Below, in pieces: positions 34,432 through 43,581 of a stretch of DNA of 64,000 bases. Each line of letters starts with the position of its first letter. Positions within the stretch are counted from its first letter, which is position 1. The notes under the pieces are model-generated. The model searched no databases and was not told the DNA's origin. It saw only the letters and a list, made by a program, of their open reading frames with translations. The position numbers and the translations under genes were made by a program. The DNA is taken from positions 94,159-158,158 of the forward strand of contig NZ_JAATVU010000003.1 of NCBI RefSeq assembly GCF_013184745.1, in the 5' to 3' direction. The stretch comes from Mangrovicoccus sp. HB161399 (GTDB taxonomy: Bacteria > Pseudomonadota > Alphaproteobacteria > Rhodobacterales > Rhodobacteraceae).

Positions 34432-35691
34432 ATGAAAACGGCATTGATGAGCCTCGCGCTTGCAACCACGGCCCTGGCCGGGGCTGCCCAGGCGGCCGAG
34501 CTGCGGATGAGCTGGTGGGGCGGCGACAGCCGCCACCTGGCCACGCAGGAGGCGCTGAAGGTCTGCGGCGAGAAATACGGCCACACGATCAAGCCGGAAT
34601 TCACCGGTTGGCAGGGCCATTTCGAGAAGGTCGCGACCCAGATCGCCGGCCGGACCGAGGCGGACATCATGCAGATCAACTGGCCCTGGCTGCCGATCTT
34701 CTCGGCGCGCGGCGACGGCTTCGCCGATCTCGAGCAGCTCGACGCGATCGACCTGTCGAACTGGACCCCCGAGCAGCTGGAAGCGGGGCGCCGCAACGGC
34801 GTGCTGAACGGCCTGCCGGTCTCGACCACCGGGCGCCTCTTCGTCTTCAACAAGACCACCTATGACAAGGCGGGGCTGCCGCTGCCCAAGACCTGGGACG
34901 ACCTGCTGGCCGCCGGCCCGATCTTCCAGGAGAAGCTGGGCGACGCCTACTACCCGTTCGAGGGGATCGCGCTGGACGGCACGCTGCTGGTCACGCTCTA
35001 CGGCACGCAGAAGACCGGCAAGCCGCTGATCGACCCCGATACCAACGAGATCCTGTGGTCGGTCGACGAGCTGGCCGACGCGATCACCTTCTACCAGAGC
35101 CTGGTCGACAACCATGTCATCCAGCCCTGGTCGGACGTCCTGGCGGCAGGCAACCTGCCGATCCACGAAAACCCGAAATGGACCAAGGGCGAGATCGCCG
35201 GCAGCTACCAGTGGGACAGCACCTACTTCAAGATCTCCGACCCGATGGAAGAGGGCCAGGAGCTTGAATACACCGGCATCATCGACCAGGCGGGCGAACT
35301 GACCGAGGGCGTCTACCGCAAGGCGTCGATGGTGTTCTCGATCTCGAAGAACTCGGAGAACCCCGAAGCCGCCGCCCAGATCGTCAACTGCCTGCTGAAC
35401 GAGCCCGAGGGAATCGCCGCCATGGGCTCCGCCCGCGGAGTTCCGGCCTCCAAGGCCGCGCTGGCCCAGCTGACCGAGGAGGGCGTGCTGAAGCCCGGCC
35501 AGATCGCGGCACAGGAGCTGGTGATCAATGCCGAGGGTCCGGCGATCCATCCCTACATGGAACATCCCGACGTCCGCGCCGCGATGGAAGACAATCTCGA
35601 ACTCTTCGCCTACGGCGAAATCGACGCGGAAACCGCGGCCGACGAGATGATCTACGCCATCCAGGAAGCGCTGGACGACATCAAGTCCTGA
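34432..35691 (+). CDS. togB: oligogalacturonide ABC transporter substrate-binding protein, TogB-like
   Basis: Periplasmic type II sugar-binding protein of 419 residues. The signal peptide is residues 1-22, ending in AGAAQAA, followed by ELRMSWWGGDSRH. That opening, the FTGWQGHFEKVATQIAGRTE stretch and INWPWLPIFSARGDGFADL correspond closely to what I recall of enterobacterial TogB, which binds oligogalacturonides. The ATG at 34432 follows GGGAGGAG. It lies between its ATPase gene and the pectin enzymes, with a strong hairpin after the stop. Confidence 0.93.
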   Translation: MKTALMSLALATTALAGAAQAAELRMSWWGGDSRHLATQEALKVCGEKYGHTIKPEFTGWQGHFEKVATQIAGRTEADIMQINWPWLPIFSARGDGFADLEQLDAIDLSNWTPEQLEAGRRNGVLNGLPVSTTGRLFVFNKTTYDKAGLPLPKTWDDLLAAGPIFQEKLGDAYYPFEGIALDGTLLVTLYGTQKTGKPLIDPDTNEILWSVDELADAITFYQSLVDNHVIQPWSDVLAAGNLPIHENPKWTKGEIAGSYQWDSTYFKISDPMEEGQELEYTGIIDQAGELTEGVYRKASMVFSISKNSENPEAAAQIVNCLLNEPEGIAAMGSARGVPASKAALAQLTEEGVLKPGQIAAQELVINAEGPAIHPYMEHPDVRAAMEDNLELFAYGEIDAETAADEMIYAIQEALDDIKS

Positions 35692-35703
35692 GGTTCCTCC
35701 CCA

Positions 35704-35731
35704 GGGGGGCGGCGGCGTGCCGCCGCCCCCC
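35704..35731 (+). terminator. very strong hairpin after the binding-protein gene
   Basis: GGGGGGCGGCGGC (35704-35716) pairs perfectly with GCCGCCGCCCCCC (35719-35731). There is no T tract beyond ATTTC. It separates the importer genes from the pectin enzymes and probably lowers expression of the latter or stabilises the upstream message. Confidence 0.65.
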
Positions 35732-35759
35732 GCCCATTTCCGCAGAGGCCCGATCCGCG

Positions 35760-37268
35760 ATGACCGCACCCCGTCTCGTCACCCTGTCGTCCCGTTCGGC
35801 GACGATCCTGCTCTCGCCCCCGGGCGCGCTCTACAAGCTGCCGCATCCGGTCGCCTGGCGGATCAGCCGCGACGGCGTGATGTACTACGAGGGCACGGCC
35901 ACGACCGCGCCCGTCTTCGTCGAGGACCTGCTGCCCGGGCATGACTATCTCTTCGATTGCGAGCTGGGGGATCTGGAATTCTCCACGCCGCGCTGTGCCG
36001 GGCTTGTCGATGCCCGCGACCACGGGCTGGAGGCCGGCGCGGAGGACAATGCCGCCGCCTTCGCCGCAGCGGTCGCCGCCACGCCCGAGGGCGGCACGCT
36101 CATGGTGCCGCGCGGCCGCTATGTCACCGGCCCGGTCTTCCTCAGGCCCGGCATCACCTTCTGGCTGCCCGAGGGGGCCGAGATCGCGGGCAAGGCGGAC
36201 CGCGCCGGCTGGCCGCAGCTGCCCGCCCGCGACGGGGACGGCCGCGTCATCGGCACCTGGGAGGGCCTGCCCGAGACCTCCTTCGCCTCGGTCGTGACCG
36301 CGATCGATTGCGCAGGGCTGAAGGTCACCGGCCGCGGCATCCTCGACGGCGGCGGCGACCGCGGCGACTGGTGGAGCTGGCCGAAGGAGACCCGCGACGG
36401 CGCCCGCCGTCCGCGGACGCTGTTCCTCGCCCATTCCCCGGATGTCGAGCTGTCGGGCTTCACCGTGCGCAACTCGCCCAGCTGGACGGTGCATCCCTTC
36501 CGCTGCGACCGGCTGACCGCCGCCGCGATGTTCATCGAGAACCCGCATGACAGCCCGAATACCGACGGGCTCGATCCGGAAAGCTGCGAGGACGTGACGC
36601 TGGCGGGGCTGCATTTCTCGGTCGGCGACGACTGCATCGCGGTCAAGGCGGGCAAGCGCGCGCCGGGGCAGGAGGACCACCTCGCCCCGACCCGGCGGCT
36701 GGAGGTCGTGCAGTGCCACATGGAGCGCGGCCATGGCGCCGTGGTGCTGGGCTCGGAGATGTCGGGCGAGATCACAGACGTGACGATCCGCGCCTGCAGC
36801 TTCGACGGCACCGACCGCGGGCTGCGGATCAAGACCCGGCGGGGCAGGGGCGGGACGGTCGCGCGGGTCACGCTGGACCATGTCGTCATGACCGATGTCC
36901 CGACGCCCTTCGCCGCCAATGCCTTCTATTTCTGCGACCCGGACGGGCATGACGACTGGGTGCAGACCCGCATCCCGGCCGCGGTGGACGGGACGACCCC
37001 GGTGATCGAGGGCGTCACCTTCCGCGACGTGACCGCCACCGGCGTGACGCTGGCCGTGGTGGCGCTGCTCGGCCTGCCGGAAAGCCCGATCCGCGGCATC
37101 GTGCTGGAGCGCGTCCGCGCCAGCTTCGACCCGGATGCAGCGCCCGGCGTGCCGCTGATGGCGACCGGGGTCGCCCCCGCCTGCCGCGAGACCATCCGTG
37201 CCGACTTTGCCGAAGTGACCGGTGCCATCGAGATTTTCGAGACGACGAAGGATCCAGAGCCATGCTGA
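35760..37268 (+). CDS. GH28 polygalacturonase (exo-type, cytoplasmic)
   Basis: Glycoside hydrolase family 28 enzyme of 502 residues that hydrolyses alpha-1,4-galacturonosyl bonds. All family motifs are present: NTDG (267-270), GDD (289-291), GHG (324-326) and RIK (356-358), giving catalytic Asp269, Asp290 and Asp291, with His325 and Arg356-Lys358 for substrate binding. An N-terminal beta-sandwich-like domain of about 85 residues precedes the helix. There is no signal peptide: the first residues are MTAPRLVTLSSRSATILLS with no cleavable hydrophobic core. So it probably releases galacturonate from imported oligomers inside the cell. It overlaps the GH105 gene by seven bases. Confidence 0.93.
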   Translation: MTAPRLVTLSSRSATILLSPPGALYKLPHPVAWRISRDGVMYYEGTATTAPVFVEDLLPGHDYLFDCELGDLEFSTPRCAGLVDARDHGLEAGAEDNAAAFAAAVAATPEGGTLMVPRGRYVTGPVFLRPGITFWLPEGAEIAGKADRAGWPQLPARDGDGRVIGTWEGLPETSFASVVTAIDCAGLKVTGRGILDGGGDRGDWWSWPKETRDGARRPRTLFLAHSPDVELSGFTVRNSPSWTVHPFRCDRLTAAAMFIENPHDSPNTDGLDPESCEDVTLAGLHFSVGDDCIAVKAGKRAPGQEDHLAPTRRLEVVQCHMERGHGAVVLGSEMSGEITDVTIRACSFDGTDRGLRIKTRRGRGGTVARVTLDHVVMTDVPTPFAANAFYFCDPDGHDDWVQTRIPAAVDGTTPVIEGVTFRDVTATGVTLAVVALLGLPESPIRGIVLERVRASFDPDAAPGVPLMATGVAPACRETIRADFAEVTGAIEIFETTKDPEPC

Positions 37269-38356
37269 CCGACTATTTCGCAGCCTTCACGGCTGCCTAC
37301 ACGCCCTACAAGGGCGGGCCCTGGTGCTACGAGGACGGCTGCCTCTACCGCGGGCTGGAACTGCTGCACCGCGCGACGGGCGAAGCGCGCTGGCTGGACG
37401 AGATGCAGGCGCGGGTGGATGCGCAGATCGGCGACGGCACGTCGCTGGCGGGCTACAACGTCTCGGACTACAACATCGACAACATCATGTCGGGCAAGGC
37501 GCTGCTCTATCTCGGCGAGGTGACCGGCGACCCGAAATACATGGCGGCCGCGGCGATCCTGATCGACCAGCTCGCCACCCATCCGCGGACGAAATCCGGC
37601 GTCTACTGGCACAAGCTGCGCTATCCGTGGCAGGTGTGGCTCGACGGCCTCTACATGGGCGCGCCGTTCCAGATCGGCTACGGGCTGAAGACCGGCGACG
37701 AGGCGCTGGTCGAGGACGCGATCGCGCAGGTGGTGACCGCGCTGGAGATGACGCTGGTGCAGTCGACCGGGCTCTACGCGCACGCGATGGACGAGGCCCG
37801 CAAGCAACCCTGGTCGGACCGCGACACCGGGCACAACAAGGCGCATTGGTCGCGCGCGCTCGGCTGGCTGGCCATGGCGCTCGTGGACATCGCGGATCTC
37901 GCCGGTCCCGAGCGGTTCCGCCCGCTGGAGCCGCAGGCCCGGGCGCTCTTGGCGCGGATCATGGAGCTGCGCGTGCCGGGCGGCATCTGGCTTCAGGTCA
38001 TCGACCGTCCGGACCTGGAGGGCAACTACGAGGAAAGCTCGGCCTCCGCCATGTTCGTATATGCGCTGGAAAAGGCCGCGATGCTGGGCCTCGCGGCCGA
38101 GCCGCCCGCCGACCTCTTCGACATCCTCGCGTCCAAGGTGGTGCGCAAGCGCGCGGGCGGCGGGCAGGAGATGGCGGAGATCTGCGAGGTCGCAGGTCTG
38201 GGCTATTTCGAGAACCGCTTCCGCGACGGTTCGGCCGAATACTACCTGACCGAGCGCCGTGTCGCCGACGACATCAAGGGCGTCGGCCCGCTGATGATGA
38301 GCTATGCCGCCCATCTGGAGCGCGGCAGCGACGCCGCCGAGGCACGGGTGGCCTGA
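37262..38356 (+). CDS. GH105 unsaturated galacturonyl/rhamnogalacturonyl hydrolase
   Basis: Family 105 glycoside hydrolase of 364 residues (YteR/YesR-like), which removes a 4,5-unsaturated uronic acid from the non-reducing end of short pectin oligomers by hydrating the double bond. The catalytic acid is expected at Asp128 in QVWLDGLYMGAPF. DRDTGHNKAHWSRALGWLAMAL and GNYEESSASAMFVYAL form the rest of the alpha/alpha-barrel active site. No signal peptide. Its product is the substrate of the KdgF-like protein encoded upstream. The start overlaps the GH28 stop, and the stop overlaps the CE8 start by one base. Confidence 0.93.
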   Translation: MLTDYFAAFTAAYTPYKGGPWCYEDGCLYRGLELLHRATGEARWLDEMQARVDAQIGDGTSLAGYNVSDYNIDNIMSGKALLYLGEVTGDPKYMAAAAILIDQLATHPRTKSGVYWHKLRYPWQVWLDGLYMGAPFQIGYGLKTGDEALVEDAIAQVVTALEMTLVQSTGLYAHAMDEARKQPWSDRDTGHNKAHWSRALGWLAMALVDIADLAGPERFRPLEPQARALLARIMELRVPGGIWLQVIDRPDLEGNYEESSASAMFVYALEKAAMLGLAAEPPADLFDILASKVVRKRAGGGQEMAEICEVAGLGYFENRFRDGSAEYYLTERRVADDIKGVGPLMMSYAAHLERGSDAAEARVA

Positions 38357-39717
38357 TGCTGGACGGAACTCCGGCGCGCCCCGAACTGAGCGGGACGCAG
38401 GCAGAGCGGTTCACCCGGTCCCGGGTGCTGGCCCGGGCGGGGCGCTTCGGCGCGGAGGTGGCGGATCACTGGGACCCCTTTGCCGAGCCCTGGACGCTGC
38501 CCGACGTGACGGTGGAGCCCGGGCCGCCCGGCGCGGTGCAGATGGCCGTCGAGGCCGCGATTGCCGGAGCGAAGGCGGCGGGCCATCCGCGCCACGTCGT
38601 GATCGGGCTCGCCCCGGGGCGGCACGCGGGGCTCGTGTATCTGCCGCGGGTGCGGGTCGGAACCGGCTGGCTGAGCTTCACGCTGCGCGGCACCGGCGCG
38701 GTGCTGGAGGACAATATCGACGCCGAGATGACCGGTGCGGAATACCGCCGCCGCTTCGCCGCGCAGTTCGAGGGCGTCTCGGAAGAGACACGTGAGATAT
38801 TCGAGCGCATCGCCGCGCGGGACAAGATCACCACGGCCAATGCCTCGGTCCTGCGGGTCGAAGCGGACGGCACGCGGCTGGGCGGGTTCGGCATCGTCAA
38901 CACCTACAACTGCGACCGCCCCGAGGCGATGGACAAGCCCACCGCCTTCAACGCCGCGGGCCAGGCGGGCAGCGGGCAGCACCAGGCGGTCGCGCTGCTC
39001 TCGGCCTCGGCCGACCGGCTGCATGCCGAAGGCCTCAGGCTGTCGAGCTTCCAGGACACGCTCTACCTGCAGGGACCGAAGGACCGCACCGTCCGCGCCT
39101 TCGTGCGCGACTGCGAGATCGAGGGCGATGTCGATTTCATCTTCGGCCAGGCGACCGCGTGGTTCGAGGACTGCACCATCCGCTCGCGCGGGACCCGCGC
39201 CGAAATGGCCTGGGCCACTGCGCCCTCGACCAGTATCCGCGCCGAATACGGGCTGGTCTTCGATGCCTGCGACTTCACCCATGACGGCAGCCCCCGCGCG
39301 CTGGCCGGCCGGTTCCAGCTCGGGCGGCAATGGTTCGAGGGGGTGCGCGCCACGCCCTACGGAACCTCGCCGGTCGACGGGTTCGCCTGCCGTCTCGGTC
39401 CGGCTTCCGCCTACGAGCCGCCGTCCGGCACGATCAGCCGGGAAACGCTGGAGTCGGTCGGAAAATGCGTCGTGCTGAACTCCCGGCTCGGCGCGCATCT
39501 GCATCCTGCCGCGCCCTGGGGCGACTGGAACGGCGGCGACCGCGACCCGTCCGGCGCCTACCGCCCGGCGCCCTGGCATCCGCGCTTCCGCCCGGTGCAG
39601 ACCGGTCCGTCGGCGTTCCTGCGCCTGCTCGGCCCGTGGCTGGCAGAGCAGGGGCTGGACTATTCCGGCCTCGACCCGGACGAGGCCTGGCTGGGCGAAT
39701 TCGCCTGCGGCGGCTGA
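38356..39717 (+). CDS. CE8 pectinesterase (apparently cytoplasmic)
   Basis: Carbohydrate esterase family 8 pectin methylesterase of 453 residues. Gln209 (GQHQAVAL) and Asp234 (SFQDTLY), then Asp260 (GDVDFIFG) and Arg324 (FQLGRQW), match the oxyanion glutamine, acid/base aspartate, nucleophile aspartate and substrate arginine of the family. The LGRQW motif replaces the usual LGRPW. The long N-terminal part up to about residue 160 carries an insertion seen in YbhC-like enzymes. There is no signal peptide or lipobox and the start is fixed by a TGATG overlap with GH105, so the enzyme probably demethylates imported methylated oligogalacturonides in the cytoplasm. Confidence 0.92.
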   Translation: MLDGTPARPELSGTQAERFTRSRVLARAGRFGAEVADHWDPFAEPWTLPDVTVEPGPPGAVQMAVEAAIAGAKAAGHPRHVVIGLAPGRHAGLVYLPRVRVGTGWLSFTLRGTGAVLEDNIDAEMTGAEYRRRFAAQFEGVSEETREIFERIAARDKITTANASVLRVEADGTRLGGFGIVNTYNCDRPEAMDKPTAFNAAGQAGSGQHQAVALLSASADRLHAEGLRLSSFQDTLYLQGPKDRTVRAFVRDCEIEGDVDFIFGQATAWFEDCTIRSRGTRAEMAWATAPSTSIRAEYGLVFDACDFTHDGSPRALAGRFQLGRQWFEGVRATPYGTSPVDGFACRLGPASAYEPPSGTISRETLESVGKCVVLNSRLGAHLHPAAPWGDWNGGDRDPSGAYRPAPWHPRFRPVQTGPSAFLRLLGPWLAEQGLDYSGLDPDEAWLGEFACGG

Positions 39718-39719
39718 GC

Positions 39720-41093
39720 TCAGATCCAGCCCAGAAGGCGCCACCACAGGAAATCGAGCGGCACCAGCACCAGGAAGGTGACCGCCGCGAGGATCATCAG
39801 CATCTTGACGATGACCCGCGGCGGCTCCTTCGCCAGCCCCAGCGCGATCAGGTAGGGCGGCGCCTGGTAGGGCAGCAGCACCGTGGAAAAGCCGATCACC
39901 TGGGTCATCAGCACCGTCTCCACCGGCAGCCCGGTCTGCGCCGACAGCTGCTCGGCCAGCGGCGTCAGCACGGCCGGCACGCCCGGCATGGTGGCGATCA
40001 GCGCGGTCAGCGTCGCCAGCAGCGACAGCGAGACGAAATTCAGGAAATCCCGCCCCGGCGCCATCGGCAGCACGCCGGTCACCAGGTCGGCGAGAACCGC
40101 GCCCAGCCCGGCATGGCTGACCACCGCGCCGAGCGCGAGCACGCCCGAGACCAGCAGGAGCGTCGGGAAGTCCGCCGACTCGCGGAACTGCGCGGGCGTG
40201 ACGAAGCCGATCCGGGGGAGCAGCAGCAGTACTGCCGCGCCGAGCCCGACCCAGGCCGGGTTGATGCCGTGCAGCCCGTCGGTGGCCCAGAGCGCCAGAG
40301 TTGCCAGCAGGACCGCCATCAGCCGCAGCTGCCGCCCGCCCGGCTCGGCCGCTGCCGCGGACGCGGCGGCCAGCTCCGGCGCGTCGGCCGGGAACAGCCG
40401 CAGGATCAGCGCCACGAGGATGGCGCAGCGCGCCAGCCCGAGGATCGGATAGTGCAGCGCCAGGTAGTCGGCATAGCCGAAATGGATGCCCAGGATGCTG
40501 TCGGCGGCGCCAGACAGCACCATGTTGGGCAGGTTGGCGGGCAGGATGGCAAAGCCGGGCAGGTTGGCGGCGAAGGCGATGCAGACGGCGACGCCGGTGC
40601 GGCCGGTGCTTCCGGGCTTCAGCCCCAGCGTGTCGGCCAGCGCCATGCCGATCGGCACCAGCAGCATCGCGCGCCCGACCGAGGAGGGCATCAGGAAGCC
40701 CAGCAGCGCGCCCATCAGCATCAGCCCGCCGATCAGCATCGGGTAGCTGCGCGACAGGTGCGGCGCCGCGGCCTCGGCCAGGCGCTGGCCCAGCCCGGTG
40801 ACCTGGATCGCCTTGCCGATGACGAAGCCCGCGGTGACCAGCCAGATCGCCGCCGAGGTGAATCCCGAGAAGACCAGGTCCGGCGGTGCCAGTCCCGAGA
40901 TCAGCAGCGCCGCGAAGAAGCCCATGGCGGTGAGGAACCCCGGCAGCAGCGAGGTTGCCCAGAAGCCCAGCGTCACGATCACCACCGCCAGCGTGCGGGC
41001 CTGGAGCGGCTCCAGGGCGCCCGGCGGCCAGAGCGCCATCGCTGCCGCCGCGGCGGCAATCGCGCCCATCAGGATGTGCCTGCCGTAACTCAT
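39720..41093 (-). CDS. anion permease, DASS/SLC13 family
   Basis: Inner-membrane transporter of 457 residues with about eleven to twelve hydrophobic segments. Family-like stretches: TLGFWATSLLPGFLTAMGFFAALL near 38, GFLMPSSVGRAMLLVPIGMALAD near 131, and FAANLPGFAILPANLPNMVLSGAADS near 168, with the SNxPN-like loop of sodium/dicarboxylate symporters. The C-terminal half repeats the fold (IATMPGVPAVLTPLAEQL). The ATG at 41093 follows GAGGAG on this strand. It is convergent with the CE8 gene two bases away. The substrate (dicarboxylate, tartrate or sulfate-like anion) cannot be read from sequence. Confidence 0.82.
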   Translation of the reverse strand: MSYGRHILMGAIAAAAAAMALWPPGALEPLQARTLAVVIVTLGFWATSLLPGFLTAMGFFAALLISGLAPPDLVFSGFTSAAIWLVTAGFVIGKAIQVTGLGQRLAEAAAPHLSRSYPMLIGGLMLMGALLGFLMPSSVGRAMLLVPIGMALADTLGLKPGSTGRTGVAVCIAFAANLPGFAILPANLPNMVLSGAADSILGIHFGYADYLALHYPILGLARCAILVALILRLFPADAPELAAASAAAAEPGGRQLRLMAVLLATLALWATDGLHGINPAWVGLGAAVLLLLPRIGFVTPAQFRESADFPTLLLVSGVLALGAVVSHAGLGAVLADLVTGVLPMAPGRDFLNFVSLSLLATLTALIATMPGVPAVLTPLAEQLSAQTGLPVETVLMTQVIGFSTVLLPYQAPPYLIALGLAKEPPRVIVKMLMILAAVTFLVLVPLDFLWWRLLGWI

Positions 41094-41437
41094 GCCCTGC
41101 TCCTCGTCCGGTACGGCCTCTGGATAGCCAAGCGGCTGCCGATGCGGAAGCGCTGCGGGACGACATATTGTCCTTGCCGGGTCAGGCCCGTCGGGGGGAC
41201 GCCGGGGCTCTAAAGTCGACTTTCGTTGCCTGAGTAGCTGACCGCAACATTGAGGCTTTTGCGCGAGCGATAGTAATGCTGCACCCACGAAACAAGTCCG
41301 TGGTGATGCGCCCGCTTTGGGGCTCCGACCGGCCTTGCGGCGGCGCGGCAGCTCGAGAAACTCCCAGGTGGTTCATTGAAGCGCATCACCTGGAATGATC
41401 CGCGATCATGAGACCCGCATCGCCCGGCAAGACGTAT
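41094..41437. other. 344-base gap with no recognisable gene
   Basis: Holds the upstream region of the anion permease followed by decayed sequence. Short open frames here have no recognisable motif. It marks the beginning of the IS-rich degenerate stretch. Confidence 0.5.
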
Positions 41438-41830
41438 CTATTGAACGCAAATCGGAGCAATCTGGGCATCCGTTTCCAGACGGATCGCGCTGCGCCATAG
41501 CGGGGTCTTGAAGACGTGGGAGACCCAGCTCCCGGGATCGCCTTTAAGTATCTCGCTGATCAGCCCCGCCCATGCCGGCGGTCTCAGGACGCATGACGAA
41601 AACGCGCCCTTCTCCCGCCAGCCTCCGGTGTGCCAGTCATGGGGCTCGCCATAGAGGGTTTCGACCAGAGCGGCTTCGGTCGTGCCGTGATCCGCTTCCA
41701 CGTTGATCACGTTCATCCAGATATCCCAGCTGCCGACAGGACGGTCGTCGAAGCGCGCTGAGGACGCATGATCGATCTGCGGCACGAAGAACGGGATCAA
41801 CTCGCCAAACAGGCTGCCGGGACTGTCTGC
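41438..41830 (-). pseudogene. C-terminal fragment of a hypothetical protein
   Basis: About 130 residues in one frame, ending in LETDAQIAPICVQ. The fragment has natural protein composition, unlike its surroundings (SWDIWMNVINVEADHG, ALVETLYGEPHDWHTGGW, GAFSSCVLRPPAWAGLI). The frame runs on upstream to 41908, but from about 41830 it becomes arginine-rich and collides with the IS21 remnant, so the N-terminal part seems to have been lost by that insertion. I do not recognise the family. Confidence 0.5.
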
Positions 41831-41867
41831 CAGCTTGGTCCCGCGCCTGGTCAAGGCCGGACGCCGG

Positions 41868-42112
41868 GAGCATGTCCAGGTTCTGCGTCTGCCGGAGACC
41901 TTCGGCATCGACGAGCCTCACATGCGGCCATCAGACAGGCTTTGCACCTCGGTGCTGCGGGCTTCGGCGCCGTGAAGCATCTCGTGCTTTGCCAGGTCGA
42001 GAAGAGGCCGCCAAAGCTCGACCTCGATGTCTGCCCCTGCCTGCCGCGCGCAGAAGTCGGGACCACATCCACGGCAAGCTGCATGTCGCTGCTGACGGGA
42101 GATGCAGCATGA
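41868..42112 (+). pseudogene. istA: IS21 family transposase IstA, 3' fragment with frameshift
   Basis: The last 80 or so residues of an IstA transposase. HVQVLRLPETFGIDEPH is in one frame and AAIRQALHLGAAGFGAVKHL with EKRPPKLDLDVCPCLPRAEV in another, ending in LLTGDAA. The switch of frame near 41925 shows a frameshift. Everything upstream, including the DDE core and left terminal repeat, is missing. The stop overlaps the istB start in ATGA, the normal arrangement in IS21 elements. Confidence 0.8.
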
Positions 42113-42998
42113 CCGAAACGCCGAAGACCCTGCTTGCCCACCATCTGAAGACGCTGAAGTTGCCGAGATTCCTGCGGGAATGCGAGAAGGTTGCGCGCCA
42201 TTGCGCCGCCGAGGGCGTGGATCATGTCCAGGTCCCGGCGCGTCTGGTCGAGATAAAATTGCCCGGCGGCGGACGCCGCCATGTTCATTCATTGCGCGCC
42301 TTTGGCGCGACCGCGAGCGGCGGAGTTCACGCTGGTCCGCGCCAGCGGATCAAATGGTCCGGGGGACCGTTCGAAGGCGCAGAACGCCGCGAAGTTCCCG
42401 GCGGCCAAGAGCCTGGACAGCTTCGACTTCAAGGCGATCCCCAAGCTCAACAGTGAGACCGCGACCGCGACCCGTCCGAGAGAGCGGTCGAACGCAGGTG
42501 CTGGAACTTGCCCGCTGCGAATGGATCGACGGACGCGAAAACGTCATCGCCCTCGGGCCCAGTGGAACCGGCAAGACCCACGTCTCCTTGGGTCCCGGCC
42601 CCGCCGCATCCCAATAGGGCATGTCGGTCGCCTTCACCCCGGCGGCGGCGCTGGTCAACGAGATGATGGAGGCCCGCGACGAACGACGCCTGCTGCGCCT
42701 GCAGAAGCAACTGGCCGCCGTCAAGCTGCCCATCATCGACGAACGGGGCTTCGTTCCGCTCTCCAGGACCGGCGCCGAGCTCCTGTTTGAACTGATCTCG
42801 CAGCGCTGCGGGCGCGGGTCCACCATGATTACGAGCAACCTGCCGTTCGACGAGCGGAAATCCGCATTCGGGACGGAACGCCTGACCGGCGCGTTGCTCG
42901 GCCGGCTGACCAACCACGTCAACATCCTCGAGATGAACGGCGAAAGCTACCGCCTGGCCCGGAGCCGCTCCCGCAGGGTAGAACCGGAAGCAACCTGA
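42109..42998 (+). pseudogene. istB: IS21 family helper ATPase IstB, degenerate
   Basis: AAA+ helper of IS21 transposition, about 260 residues if restored, now split by frameshifts and a stop. Frame one gives MTETPKTLLAHHLKTLKLPR onward to about 42255. A second frame gives KFPAAKSLDSFDFKAIPKLN near 42390-42450. A third gives VLELARCEWIDGRENVIALG and the Walker A GPSGTGKTH near 42500-42600, ending at a TAG (42615-42617). The same frame resumes to give ERRLLRLQKQLAAVKLPIID and NHVNILEMNGESYRLARSRS. Non-functional. Confidence 0.88.
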
Positions 42999-43146
42999 CG
43001 GCCTGTCGCCCCAGTCCAACGATCATGCTCGTAGTCCGCGCAGGGCAACTCTGGCCCCAAAATGATGCTCTCCAAAGTCGCAGGCCCGCCCATGACTGGC
43101 CTGGTTTCGCGCCGCCACAAGGCCGGATTTTGCTCCGCCATTGACA
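42999..43146 (+). mobile_element. IS21 remnant right-end noncoding region
   Basis: Follows istB and carries the TCTGGCCCCAAAATGATGCT block common after istB in such elements. It ends in CATTGACA (43139-43146), which reads TGTCAATG on the other strand, a typical IS21-family terminus. IS3 sequence begins immediately after, so this junction marks the true element end. Confidence 0.6.
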
Positions 43147-43581
43147 CCGGTCCAGCCCGAGGACGCCGACGGTCAGCCGCGCCTCATCTTCCCGGCCCTG
43201 TGGCGGCTTGCGCTGCGTGGAGCGAGGCTGGCCGGGCACCCGACAGGCCCGGCGCTCGGAGGTGCCGAGCGTCTCGCGCACATGCTCCGCGCACTCGCGG
43301 CGGCGCGGAGGGCCCGGAAGTTTCCCCGGGCAGCCTCGGCCAGGATCAGCTTCCCGGGCGTCAGGTCGGACACCGCCCGCCGCAGCCTCGGGTTCTCCTT
43401 CTCGAGTTCCTTCAGCCGCGGCAGCCGCGTCCGGTTCATCCCGCCATGCCGCTTCCGCCACCGGCAGAACGCATGCTGCGATATCCCTATCTGGGCACCG
43501 CACCGGCCATCGACGAGCCCTGGCCATGCAGCACGCCGACTTGCCGAAGCTTGGTGGCGATGTCTTCCGCTTTCCAGACAT
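43147..43581 (-). pseudogene. IS3 family element remnant (orfA and start of orfB)
   Basis: Read on the minus strand, an orfA begins at 43581 after CAGGAGGAC with MSGKRK. After a frameshift it continues with GISQHAFCRWRKRHGG and LPRLKELEKENPRLRRAVSD and ends with AEAARGNF. A further shift gives an orfB N-terminus (ARRRECAEHVRETLGTSERR, PGQPRSTQRKPPQGREDEAR) that stops at the IS21 border. The rest of orfB with the DDE core is missing, so the element was broken by the IS21 insertion or by a later deletion. Confidence 0.78.

Noticed and set aside
38302-41166. A 954-codon open frame on the minus strand
   Set aside because: It covers the CE8 gene in antisense and the anion permease in the wrong frame; composition is low-complexity and the true permease frame has clear membrane segments.
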